Below are positions 1 through 5,623 of a stretch of DNA of 5,623 bases, one piece after another. Below the pieces are notes generated by a model. The model had not been told where the DNA came from and made no database searches. It saw only the letters and a list, made by a program, of their open reading frames with translations. This stretch comes from an uncultured Verrucomicrobiota bacterium (GTDB lineage Bacteria; Verrucomicrobiota; Verrucomicrobiia; Chthoniobacterales; SZAS-18), in NCBI GenBank assembly GCA_937873255.1, contig CALMVM010000384.1, forward strand, positions 1-5,623, written 5' to 3'. Position numbers and translations under genes: made by a program. Every line of letters starts with the position of its first letter. The stretch's first letter is position 1.

Positions 1-213
1 GTAGGCATCAATGCTGGCAAGGTAGTCGAACCAGACGAGGTCCACGTCCACGCCGGCTTCCTTGAACCAACCCTTTTGCTTGGCGACTTCCAGGATCGTG
101 AAACCCGGCCAGTCGGAATAACCGATCTTGAGCGGCTCGGCCGCCGCAGTGCCGACAGCGGCACAAAGGCCAATCAACATCAAAACCAACACCTTGCGGA
201 TTTTCATCTTCAT
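1..213 (-). CDS. ABC transporter substrate-binding protein, N-terminal part (runs off left edge)
   Basis: This is the first 71 codons of a periplasmic solute-binding protein of an ABC importer; the rest lies beyond position 1. From ATG at 213-211 the protein begins with a basic n-region (MKMKIRK), a hydrophobic stretch (VLVLMLIGLCAAV) and a likely signal peptidase I site after residue 25 (TAAA before EPLK). The mature start, KIGYSDWPGF followed by AKQKGWFKEAGVDVDLV, is the typical opening of the NrtA/SsuA/TauA/NMT1-like class: strand beta-1, a ligand-facing loop, then the helix before 'GWFKEAG'. Known members bind nitrate, sulfonates, taurine or pyrimidine precursors; the ligand cannot be told from this fragment. 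A second ATG at 207-205 is an alternative start, and no clear Shine-Dalgarno precedes either. It is divergent from the photolyase gene, and no permease or ATPase gene is visible in the window. Confidence 0.85.
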   Translation of the reverse strand, partial: MKMKIRKVLVLMLIGLCAAVGTAAAEPLKIGYSDWPGFTILEVAKQKGWFKEAGVDVDLVWFDYLASIDAY

Positions 214-301
214 TTTTGTGGGAGTCTGAGGAACCATCTCGCAGGAACGCGGCGAGTGCAAATAGCGACGCGCATCCCCGCGCGGACAGCACGCGTAATG
301 G

Positions 302-1732
302 TTGCAGTTGAAAACCGCGATCCACTGGTTCCGGCGCGACCTGCGCCTGACCGACAACCCCGCGCTGAATGCCGCCCTCGCCGCCGCCGGAACGGTCGTG
401 CCGGTCTTTATCCTGAGCGGTTGGCGCGGACAGCATCACTGGACGGGGCCGAACCGTCAGGAGTTCCTCTGCGCCTGCCTGCAATCGCTGTCCAAAAATC
501 TCGAAGCCATCGGCGGCCGGCTCATCATCCGCGACGGACCCGCCGAGCACGCCCTCGAACAACTCGTCGCCGACACCGGCGCACAGGCGATTTTCTATAA
601 TCTGGACCCGGACCCATTTGGGCGCGTGGTCGAAGGGAAAATCGAGACGCTTGCCAAGCGTCTCGGTGTCACCGTGTCCTCGTACCGGGACGCCGGTTTG
701 CACGAGCGCGACGAACTCCTCTCCGGCACCGGCCTGCCTTATCGAGTTTACGCACCGTATTTCAAGGCGTGGTCGAAAAAGCCCAAGCCAGCCGTCGGCC
801 CGCGTGTCAAAAGCCTCCGCCTCCCCGCCAACGTGTCCTCGCTGCCTTTGCCGACTCTGGAGCACTGGGAATTGCGGAGCGAAAGAGCCCGCCTCATCGA
901 AGCCGGCGAGCGCGCGGCCCGCCAGCGGCTGCGTGAATTCGTGAGCGTGAACGGCGCCGCATCCGACTACGCGGCCGGACGCACAAAGTTGACCGGCCGG
1001 ACGACTTCCCGTTTTTCGCAGGATCTTCGCTGGGGATTGCTATCGATCCGCGAGGTGTATCACGAAACCCGCGCGCTGGCCGACGCACTCGACCGAGACA
1101 AGCGCGGGCACGTGGAAAAGTTCATCGGCGAGATCGCGTGGCGGGATTTTTATTTCCAGGTTTTGCACCATTTCCCGGAGGTGCTCGACGATGATTTCAG
1201 TCCGGCGACGCGCGGGTTGCCCTGGCGGCAGGCGGCGGAACAGGCCGGGATTTTCGAGCGTTGGTGTACGGGCACGACCGGCTTTCCCATCGTGGATGCG
1301 GGCATGCGGCAGCTCTCCGCTTTGGGGTTCATGCACAACCGGTTGCGCATGATCACGTCGATGTTTTTGACCAAGGACCTGCGCATTTACTGGCGCGACG
1401 GCGAGGCGTTTTTCATGCGCAAGCTGGTGGACGGCGAGATCGCCAGCAACAACGGCGGCTGGCAATGGAGCGCGGGCACGGGCGCGGACGCCGCGCCGTA
1501 TTTCCGCATCCAGAATCCGTGGACGCAGAGCCAGCGTTTCGATCCTCAGGGAGATTACATCCGCGAATGGGTGCCGGAACTACGCGACGTGCCGCCGGGG
1601 CGGCTGCACATGCCGCTGGCGGACGGACTGCGTTTGGCGAAGGACTATCCACCGCCGATGCTCGACCACTCGCAAGAGCGCGACCGGACCTTGGAAATGT
1701 TCAAGCGGCACCGCGCGGCCAGATCGAAATGA
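302..1732 (+). CDS. phrB: Deoxyribodipyrimidine photolyase, class I (cryptochrome/photolyase family)
   Basis: This cytosolic flavoenzyme splits UV-induced cyclobutane pyrimidine dimers using blue light. Residues 5-130 are the Rossmann-like antenna domain (IHWFRRDLRLTDNPAL at 7-22). Residues about 215-465 are the all-helical FAD domain, with TTSRFSQDLRWG (234-245), WRDFYF (280-285), GFPIVDAGMRQL (327-338), MHNRLRM (344-350) and SNNGGWQWS (382-390). Trp308, Trp364 and Trp387 match the electron-transfer triad of the E. coli enzyme (W306/W359/W382), Asn383 matches the flavin-facing Asn378, and Trp280 matches the dimer-contacting W277. The length (476 residues) is normal and no lesion is seen, so it should be active. 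The start is unusual: an in-frame TAA lies at 296-298, so only TTG at 302 or TTG at 308 is available. The latter gives MKTAIHWFRRDL, which resembles family N-termini. The nearby ATG at 298 is in another frame. No clear Shine-Dalgarno is seen. Confidence 0.97.
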   Translation: MQLKTAIHWFRRDLRLTDNPALNAALAAAGTVVPVFILSGWRGQHHWTGPNRQEFLCACLQSLSKNLEAIGGRLIIRDGPAEHALEQLVADTGAQAIFYNLDPDPFGRVVEGKIETLAKRLGVTVSSYRDAGLHERDELLSGTGLPYRVYAPYFKAWSKKPKPAVGPRVKSLRLPANVSSLPLPTLEHWELRSERARLIEAGERAARQRLREFVSVNGAASDYAAGRTKLTGRTTSRFSQDLRWGLLSIREVYHETRALADALDRDKRGHVEKFIGEIAWRDFYFQVLHHFPEVLDDDFSPATRGLPWRQAAEQAGIFERWCTGTTGFPIVDAGMRQLSALGFMHNRLRMITSMFLTKDLRIYWRDGEAFFMRKLVDGEIASNNGGWQWSAGTGADAAPYFRIQNPWTQSQRFDPQGDYIREWVPELRDVPPGRLHMPLADGLRLAKDYPPPMLDHSQERDRTLEMFKRHRAARSK

Positions 1733-1895
1733 CGACCGGGCTGTTGAGCGTATTCGCGGCATGCTGCGGCCGGATCAGATCAAGGCGTTCGACAAAATCA
1801 TCGCCCGACAGACCGCGCATCTGCACCTGGACGACAGCGACCCGGCAACACCCGGCCCGACTGCGTACGCCGCATCCGGCACGCCACATCCCTGA
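1731..1895 (+). pseudogene. Possible C-terminal remnant of a small helical (Spy/metal-sensor-like) protein
   Basis: Immediately after the photolyase stop, the frame starting at 1731 reads DDRAVERIRGMLRPDQ, then IKAFDKIIARQTAHLHLDDSD, and ends at TGA 1893-1895. The segment 'RIRGMLRPDQIKAFDKI' resembles the closing helix of periplasmic Spy/CpxP-like or heavy-metal-sensor-like proteins, which often carry 'LTPEQ.AKFD'. The last about 15 residues (Pro, Thr, Ala-rich) look less protein-like. No good start codon fits: the ATG at 1729-1731, overlapping the photolyase stop as ATGA, is in a different frame, and the only in-frame ATG (1761) would remove half the helix. The simplest reading is the 3' end of a downstream cistron whose body was deleted. 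It is a judgement from residue patterns only and could be a chance open frame. Confidence 0.35.
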
Positions 1896-1932
1896 CGACA
1901 CCCGGAACGTCCGACGCCGATACTCTGACGGG

Positions 1933-3189
1933 TTACCCGAACAGCGGAAGCAGATGTCGGTTCAACAGGTTGCCGGTGACATTGCGCGCGACTACCTCCC
2001 GGTCGGCGTCCAACGCGTCGAGGAAGGTGCGTCCCATCTCGGCGGCGACCTTGAACGAAACGTGCAAAAACTGCCGGAAATGCAGGTTGTATCCGGCGCA
2101 GGATTGGTCGTGACGCAACGCCGCGACGTATTCTTCCGATGACCAACCCTCGACGACTTCCGGCGCGGGCAACCTCGCAGGATCGATGTCCACCACGGGC
2201 GCGTACGGGCCGACCAGTTCGGCGAACCTCGGATGGGCGCGACGGTAGATTTCGCGTGCGACGGATAACCCGTCGCCACCCGCTTCCGCCAAACCGATCA
2301 CCTGTTCCAGCCATGTGGTGCCGGCGGTTTTGACGTGCAGACCCGCACCGTGTTTCTTCACGAGCCGGTTGATGATGGGATAGAGCGAAAACTTGTCGCT
2401 GCCGGAATGCACGCTCAGTTTGAGCGAGTCGGGCAATCCAAATTCCTGCACCGCAAAAGCCAGCACGCACAGGTCCTCGTCGAACTCCTTTTCGAAATGC
2501 GCCCGGTCACCGACGTAAGCCACCCCCTTGTTGAAGCGGCCCGTGAACTTCGGCGCGACCGTCTGTGCCGGAATCTCCTCCTGCGCGATCATCGCCAGGA
2601 TGGCGAACAATTCGGTGGGCGTCTGCGGCAGGTCGGTCTCGTCCACCGAGACCTCAGCGATGAATCCGCCCCCACCCCTGCATTCGACGATGTGGCGGTA
2701 GATGCGGCCCGCCTCCTGCATGGCCCAGAGGAATTTTGCCGCCGTCGCGCGCAGCCGGGCTTCGTCCAGCGTCAGCAGTGCGTCCACGCCCGGGATTTCC
2801 AGCTTGCCGAGATAGCGCCGGTGCGCGGCGACGAAACGCTCGGTCGCTTCCGGCGCGACCGGCTTGCCGGAGGAATCGGCCACGTCGATGGTGAAAAAAT
2901 CGCTCGATTCGACGAAGCGGTCCACGTTGGTAAGATTGATGTGGTCGTCGTCCACGTGGAAGCCGCCGTTCCAACCGAGGTCGCCCACGGCAGCGCGGGC
3001 CGCTTCCAATACACTGGTGGGTTCGGTGCCGATCAGAAGGTGCTCGCGGTTGGACTTGTTCCAGACCGGCGTCACCGCGATCCCGTGTCTGCGGGCACCG
3101 ATCACGGCCTGCAACTGCGCATGGCCGGCGCGGGCGAAATGGTCGCCCATGCCGAAGGAGAATTTTTCGATGGTTTTGGAGGGCGTCAT
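1933..3189 (-). CDS. uxaE: Tagaturonate epimerase family protein (UxaE-like)
   Basis: The UxaE family interconverts D-tagaturonate and D-fructuronate at C4 (EC 5.1.2.7). This lets galacturonate, the main sugar of pectin, enter the fructuronate-mannonate-KDG route without tagaturonate reductase and altronate dehydratase. Family motifs in order, counted from ATG 3189: FSFGMGD (10-16), HVDDDHIN (78-85), DFFTIDVAD (97-105), EVSVDETD (179-186), KFTGRFNKG (214-222), LSVHSGSDKFSLYP (258-271), HVKTAGTTWLE (285-295) and HFRQFLHVSF (370-379). These align from memory with the Thermotoga enzyme (SVDET, LHSGSDKFS, HVKTAGT). The conserved Asp, Glu and His residues in these blocks are the likely metal and catalytic ligands. 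At 418 residues it lacks the extra N-terminal region of the Thermotoga protein, as I recall for homologues in Bacteroidota and Verrucomicrobiota. A TAG five codons upstream limits the start to GTG 3192 or ATG 3189. It lies 103 bp downstream of the propeller gene on the same strand. Substrate specificity is inferred. Confidence 0.92.
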   Translation of the reverse strand: MTPSKTIEKFSFGMGDHFARAGHAQLQAVIGARRHGIAVTPVWNKSNREHLLIGTEPTSVLEAARAAVGDLGWNGGFHVDDDHINLTNVDRFVESSDFFTIDVADSSGKPVAPEATERFVAAHRRYLGKLEIPGVDALLTLDEARLRATAAKFLWAMQEAGRIYRHIVECRGGGGFIAEVSVDETDLPQTPTELFAILAMIAQEEIPAQTVAPKFTGRFNKGVAYVGDRAHFEKEFDEDLCVLAFAVQEFGLPDSLKLSVHSGSDKFSLYPIINRLVKKHGAGLHVKTAGTTWLEQVIGLAEAGGDGLSVAREIYRRAHPRFAELVGPYAPVVDIDPARLPAPEVVEGWSSEEYVAALRHDQSCAGYNLHFRQFLHVSFKVAAEMGRTFLDALDADREVVARNVTGNLLNRHLLPLFG

Positions 3190-3292
3190 CACGTTGGCTG
3201 GCGACTATGTTCCCGAGGCGCGGACGACGCATCACGAGTTTTTCTGCCGTATCACATGCTTGCCGGGTCGAACCCCGCCATCACGGCGAAAA

Positions 3293-4378
3293 CTAATCTT
3301 CGGGCTTGGACGAAGGCACTTCCTCGAAGCCGTCGCCCTGGTGGATGTAAACCGCTAACCCGTCCTTGCCGGGCGCGACCACGTCGAGCTTGCCGCTTCC
3401 GGTCAGGTCGGCTACGGCGAAGGCAATTCCCAATCCTTTTCCCTGCCTCAGCGGTCCGATATCGACGACGTGCTTGGCACAACTTTCGCCGGTCCATTTG
3501 AAGATGTACCAGCCGTACGCCTCGTTGACGCCGGCCTCGTGGTGAGGATGCGAACGGAAACGTTTGCCCGTGACGAGTTCGCCTTGGCCATCGCCGTCGA
3601 GGTCCACCCATTGCAGGTCGTGGTATTGGCTGCTGAAGGGATCGATGGCGTGCTCGGTCCATTGCCGTGTGCCGTCCGAACGGGGTGTTTGCGACCACCA
3701 CGATAGACCGTAGCCGTGACCGTTGCCGGCAATGAGTTCGGCGCGGCCGTCGCCGTCCACGTCCGCGACGAGGATGGGAATGCTCGTTCCCCACCAGGGC
3801 ATTTCGTACTCGGGATACCACGTCCACTCACCCTTGTAAGGATCATATGCCGGTGCTGCTAGCCAACTGCCGCGCAAGACGAAATCGCCGCGTCCATCGC
3901 CGTTGACATCGCCGAAGCCCAGGCCGTGCTTCTGCGCGTCGTTTTCGCGTCCGCGAAACTTGAGCTTGTGCACCCGAAACTCGCCAGTGCCCCGGCCCTG
4001 CGCGTCGCGCACGAGCTTGTAGACGACCAGCGGACCCTGCGGTGTATTGGGGACGATTTCCAGTTCGCCGTCACCGTCCACGTCCCACGCGCGCGTCGTC
4101 TCGATATGGCCGGTTTCGACGAGGAGATGGGTCTTCCATTGCACGCCGGGGACGCCGGGGTTCTCGCGCCAGAACAGCGACGCGCCGAAATATCCCCCGG
4201 TGATGAAATCCATTTTTCCGTCGCCGTCGACATCCATCGGGATCGTCGAGAAGTCGTCGTAGTAATCGCCGACCGGTGGCAGCGAGCAAAGGCGGTGTTT
4301 GCGGCGAAAATCCGGCCCCTGGTACCAGAACTCGCCGCTGACGATATCGGGAACGCTGTCGCCGTTCATATCGAACAC
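3293..4378 (-). CDS. FG-GAP/VCBS repeat beta-propeller protein, 5' end damaged
   Basis: The 361-residue protein contains seven acidic calcium-loop motifs of the FG-GAP/VCBS type: DMNGDSVPDIV (3-13), DVDGDGKMDFI (49-59), DVDGDGELEIV (99-109), DVNGDGRGDFV (157-167), DVDGDGRAELI (206-216), DLDGDGQGELV (259-269) and the degenerate DLTGSGKLDVV (324-334). The spacing of 46-65 residues fits one motif per blade of an integrin-alpha-like seven-bladed propeller. Relatives are usually secreted and are often found beside carbohydrate genes; their exact role is mostly unknown. The only start in this frame is GTG 4378, but the preceding codons (PERFESAG, back to TAA at 4408-4406) still look like the family, so the true N-terminus lay further upstream. 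As it stands there is no signal peptide, so secretion is doubtful. It ends with TAG at 3295-3293, 103 bp before the epimerase ATG. Confidence 0.88.
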   Translation of the reverse strand: MFDMNGDSVPDIVSGEFWYQGPDFRRKHRLCSLPPVGDYYDDFSTIPMDVDGDGKMDFITGGYFGASLFWRENPGVPGVQWKTHLLVETGHIETTRAWDVDGDGELEIVPNTPQGPLVVYKLVRDAQGRGTGEFRVHKLKFRGRENDAQKHGLGFGDVNGDGRGDFVLRGSWLAAPAYDPYKGEWTWYPEYEMPWWGTSIPILVADVDGDGRAELIAGNGHGYGLSWWSQTPRSDGTRQWTEHAIDPFSSQYHDLQWVDLDGDGQGELVTGKRFRSHPHHEAGVNEAYGWYIFKWTGESCAKHVVDIGPLRQGKGLGIAFAVADLTGSGKLDVVAPGKDGLAVYIHQGDGFEEVPSSKPED

Positions 4379-4399
4379 GCCCGCGCTCTCGAAACGCTC

Positions 4400-4436
4400 G
4401 GGAGATTAAAAAAAGTTTGCGGAATTGCAGGGGCAT
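4400..4436 (-). pseudogene. Probable detached start and signal-peptide fragment of the propeller gene
   Basis: ATG at 4436-4434 opens MPLQFRKLFLIS, a basic then hydrophobic run like the beginning of a Sec signal peptide, in a frame different from the propeller body that follows. It then runs into arginine-rich nonsense (RAFRERGRVRYERRQ). The propeller frame itself is closed by TAA at 4408-4406. I infer that this was the original start, and that a deletion or frameshift near 4400-4406 removed the rest of the signal peptide. Chance similarity to a signal peptide cannot be excluded. Confidence 0.4.
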
Positions 4437-4445
4437 CGTTGGAAT

Positions 4446-4890
4446 TCAGACTCCTTTCAACAAGCGGATATAATCGCGGGCGACTCGCAAATCTTCCAAT
4501 GCTTCGGCAGCCAGACACGGCGCGGGGCCTCGCCGCGCACGGCGCGCAGAAAGGCGCAGGCCTGTTCGCACATCGCATGAAACCACGGCAGATGGGGCGT
4601 CGTCAGGAGCGGCGTAGTTGCGTGTCCGGGGTCACGGAAAATTTCGACCCGGCCGGGCTGCTAGCGCACTAGCGGATCGGGAAATTCCAACTTCACGTAG
4701 ACGTGATCGAATCCGGCGAGGGTGGTCTCCTGCCAGTCGAGACTCGTGTGATACAGGGCCATCTCAATCGTGCAAGGCGCGCCGCCGACCGAGTGCGCAA
4801 CCGGCCGAGTTCGCCCGATTGCTTGAACCCGTCGATGGCCGCCTTGGCGTAAACGGTCGTCGGATCGCAGCGTTTGTGGTAGCCCACCAT
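4446..4890 (-). pseudogene. Gfo/Idh/MocA family NAD(P)-dependent oxidoreductase, broken remnant
   Basis: Three pieces of one protein follow each other in order. Piece A (4890 to about 4795) reads MVGYHKRCDPTTVYAKAAID and then GFKQSGELGR, a segment from the middle of such proteins. Piece B (4801-4521, another frame) reads GGAPCTIEMALYHTSLDWQE, FDHVYVKLEFPDPL, an in-frame TAG (4663-4661), then QPGRVEIFRDPG, LPWFHAM and AFLRAVRGEAP. Piece C (from about 4520, a third frame) reads PCLAAEALEDLRVARDY, IRLLKGV and stops at 4446. The B and C motifs match, from memory, the C-terminal half of verrucomicrobial Gfo/Idh/MocA enzymes ('IEMAPY..T.DWQE', 'GRVEI.RDPG', 'EALEDL.VA..YIRL'). The NAD-binding N-terminal domain is absent, about 90 residues between A and B are missing, and there is an amber codon and a frameshift. 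It cannot encode a working enzyme. Intact relatives oxidise sugars or inositols. Confidence 0.75.
4451..4457 (-). promoter_or_regulatory. Shine-Dalgarno-like AAAGGAG before ATG 4436
   Basis: AAAGGAG, read on the minus strand, overlaps the last codons of the Gfo/Idh remnant (Lys-Gly-Val-stop). It lies 14 nt before ATG 4436, somewhat long for an ideal spacing. It supports 4436 as the original start of the propeller gene and suggests the two genes were translated from one transcript. Confidence 0.4.
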
Positions 4891-4991
4891 GCACGAGCAC
4901 GACCCGTGCGCCGTGACGCGCCGCCGCAATCGCCGGCCAGACCGCCACCGACGACGTAGAGATCCGTGTTGAGTTCGGAAACGTTCCGCAT
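4889..4991 (-). pseudogene. FAD-dependent oxidoreductase, N-terminal remnant
   Basis: ATG at 4991-4989 opens MRNVSELNTDLYVVGGGLAG, a beta strand plus a GxGxxG dinucleotide-binding turn (GGGLAG). After one stray base (4931) the next frame continues IAAARHGARVVLVH to 4889. Joined, they give the classic Rossmann opening of FAD-dependent oxidoreductases (family form 'GGG.AG..AAIAAARHGARVVLV'); only about 3-4 residues are missing at the junction, a net frame-changing deletion. The expected continuation 'RP.LGGN.SSE' is absent, because at 4890 the sequence passes directly into Gfo/Idh-like coding. So the remaining several hundred residues of the oxidoreductase and the start of the next gene were lost, probably in one deletion. 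It is non-functional. It lies 89 bp downstream of the preceding gene on the same strand. Confidence 0.75.
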
Positions 4992-5080
4992 AAGATTGCT
5001 TCGTTTACTTGAAGCTCGGCAGGGAATCGGACTCCATTTAAATAACGCCCGCACAGCCGTGATGATAAATCGAACCCGCC

Positions 5081-5623
5081 TCAACGTTCTACGCCGAGAG
5101 GCAAGGTTTCCTGTTCCGCCCGCCACAACCGCTCGAACTGCGCTTTGAGTTCGGTTCTGCCATTCGCGCGCAGGGCTCGCGCTTCGACGAGGTGTTCGTA
5201 CAAATTCGCGAATCGCCGCAACGCCGCTTCTTCGGCGTCGACCGCCTCGCCGGCCCGCACGCTGGCGTTGCCGGCCGCCAGCAGTGTTTCGCGGCGCGTT
5301 TTATTTTTGTCTTGGGTCAGTTCCGTCACCGCTTCCGCGAACGCACTGCGATGATCGTCCGAGTCGGCGTCGCCCCACCGCAACGCCGGCCACCGTGCGA
5401 ACAGTGCGCCGAGGTTTTGTTGCCGCAGGGCGTTGAGCTGTTCCTTTGCCTCGCTCTGCGCTTTCAACAACACGGGACGCGCCGCCGGATCGCCGTAGGT
5501 GAGGCGGTCGAAAGCCGTGACGGCCCGGTCCGGACCTTCCAGCCCGAGTTGCTGGGAAAGCGCGTCGAGCACCGCACGTTGCGCCGGCGTGCCCGACTGC
5601 CACACCTCCGGGTAAGGCACAGT
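5081..5623 (-). CDS. Unrecognised helical protein, C-terminal part (runs off right edge)
   Basis: The frame is open to the right edge and ends with TGA at 5083-5081, giving about 180 residues. GTG at 5620 is a possible start, but no Shine-Dalgarno can be checked and the frame continues upstream, so I treat it as 5'-incomplete. The sequence starts around YPEVWQSGTPAQRAVLDALS and is almost wholly alpha-helical, rich in Ala, Arg, Glu and Leu, with no signal peptide, membrane segment or cysteine. Charged helical stretches such as AEEAALRRFANLYEHLVEA and the end (QFERLWRAEQETLPLG) suggest a helical bundle. The closing 'LWRAEQ' faintly recalls the C-terminal helices of some GH20 hexosaminidase-like proteins ('LWLAENR'), but this is too weak to name a function. 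It is the most upstream visible gene of the minus-strand series. Confidence 0.7.
   Translation of the reverse strand, partial: TVPYPEVWQSGTPAQRAVLDALSQQLGLEGPDRAVTAFDRLTYGDPAARPVLLKAQSEAKEQLNALRQQNLGALFARWPALRWGDADSDDHRSAFAEAVTELTQDKNKTRRETLLAAGNASVRAGEAVDAEEAALRRFANLYEHLVEARALRANGRTELKAQFERLWRAEQETLPLGVER

Noticed and set aside
269..284. CGCGC/GCGCG inverted repeat upstream of the photolyase
   Set aside because: A five-pair stem made of CG repeats is expected by chance in GC-rich DNA; there is no T-run or recognisable operator around it.
1896..1932. Possible bidirectional terminator between the converging photolyase and epimerase genes
   Set aside because: No stable stem-loop followed by a T-run is visible on either strand in this short stretch.
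1261..2142. Plus-strand open frame of 293 codons overlapping the photolyase 3' end
   Set aside because: It lies in a different frame over the conserved FAD domain and then runs antisense to the epimerase; it is a product of high GC content.
3265..3276. GGGTCGAACCCC, tRNA T-arm-like on the minus strand
   Set aside because: The expected five-pair T stem does not form around the loop and no acceptor, D or anticodon arms are found nearby.
2335..3501. Long plus-strand open frame of 388 codons
   Set aside because: It is antisense to the epimerase, whose conserved motifs (SVDET, HSGSDKFS, HVKTAGT) fix the true strand; its translation is rich in His and Arg and without family-like motifs.
3926..4672. 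Plus-strand open frame of 248 codons
   Set aside because: It is antisense to the propeller gene and the Gfo/Idh remnant; its apparent coding character mirrors the repeated DxDGDG codons.
5005..5037. Ten-codon minus-strand open frame (MESDSLPSFK) in the gap before the FAD remnant
   Set aside because: It is too short to support as a gene and has no ribosome binding site or recognisable leader-peptide features such as repeated regulatory codons.
4764..5126. Single minus-strand open frame of 120 codons covering the FAD fragment
   Set aside because: It starts inside the preceding gene and, after the GGGLAG motif, runs in the wrong frame through both remnants; only the part from 4991 to about 4932 is meaningful.

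Overview
The window is GC-rich bacterial DNA. Its gene set points to Verrucomicrobiota, perhaps near Opitutales: a tagaturonate-epimerase-family protein, an FG-GAP/VCBS propeller protein, traces of a Gfo/Idh/MocA oxidoreductase and an FAD-dependent oxidoreductase of the kind common in polysaccharide-degrading members. This placement is an inference from gene families, because there is no rRNA or other phylogenetic marker here.

Left side (1-1932). A substrate-binding protein of an ABC importer (1-213, minus, running off the left edge) is divergent from a full-length class I DNA photolyase (302-1732, plus) across an 88 bp gap. Directly after the photolyase stop, 1731-1895 (plus) reads like the orphan C-terminal end of another protein, probably a remnant.

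Right side (1933-5623). Everything is on the minus strand, in transcription order from right to left: the C-terminal part of an unrecognised helical protein (5623-5081); a decayed stretch holding the first about 35 residues of an FAD-dependent oxidoreductase (4991-4889) joined directly to pieces of a Gfo/Idh/MocA oxidoreductase (4890-4446); a seven-bladed FG-GAP/VCBS propeller protein that has lost its signal peptide through a broken 5' end (4378-3293, possible original start at 4436); and an intact tagaturonate epimerase (3189-1933). The order and common strand suggest a former sugar-acid or polysaccharide catabolic operon whose upstream members have been eroded while the epimerase remains intact.

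The main observation is this erosion. Within about 560 bp there are two deletion junctions, one in-frame amber codon and one frameshift, while the adjoining epimerase and photolyase show no lesion. I see no mobile element, CRISPR array, tRNA or rRNA, and no convincing new system. The decayed operon and the truncated propeller gene are what deserve a second look.
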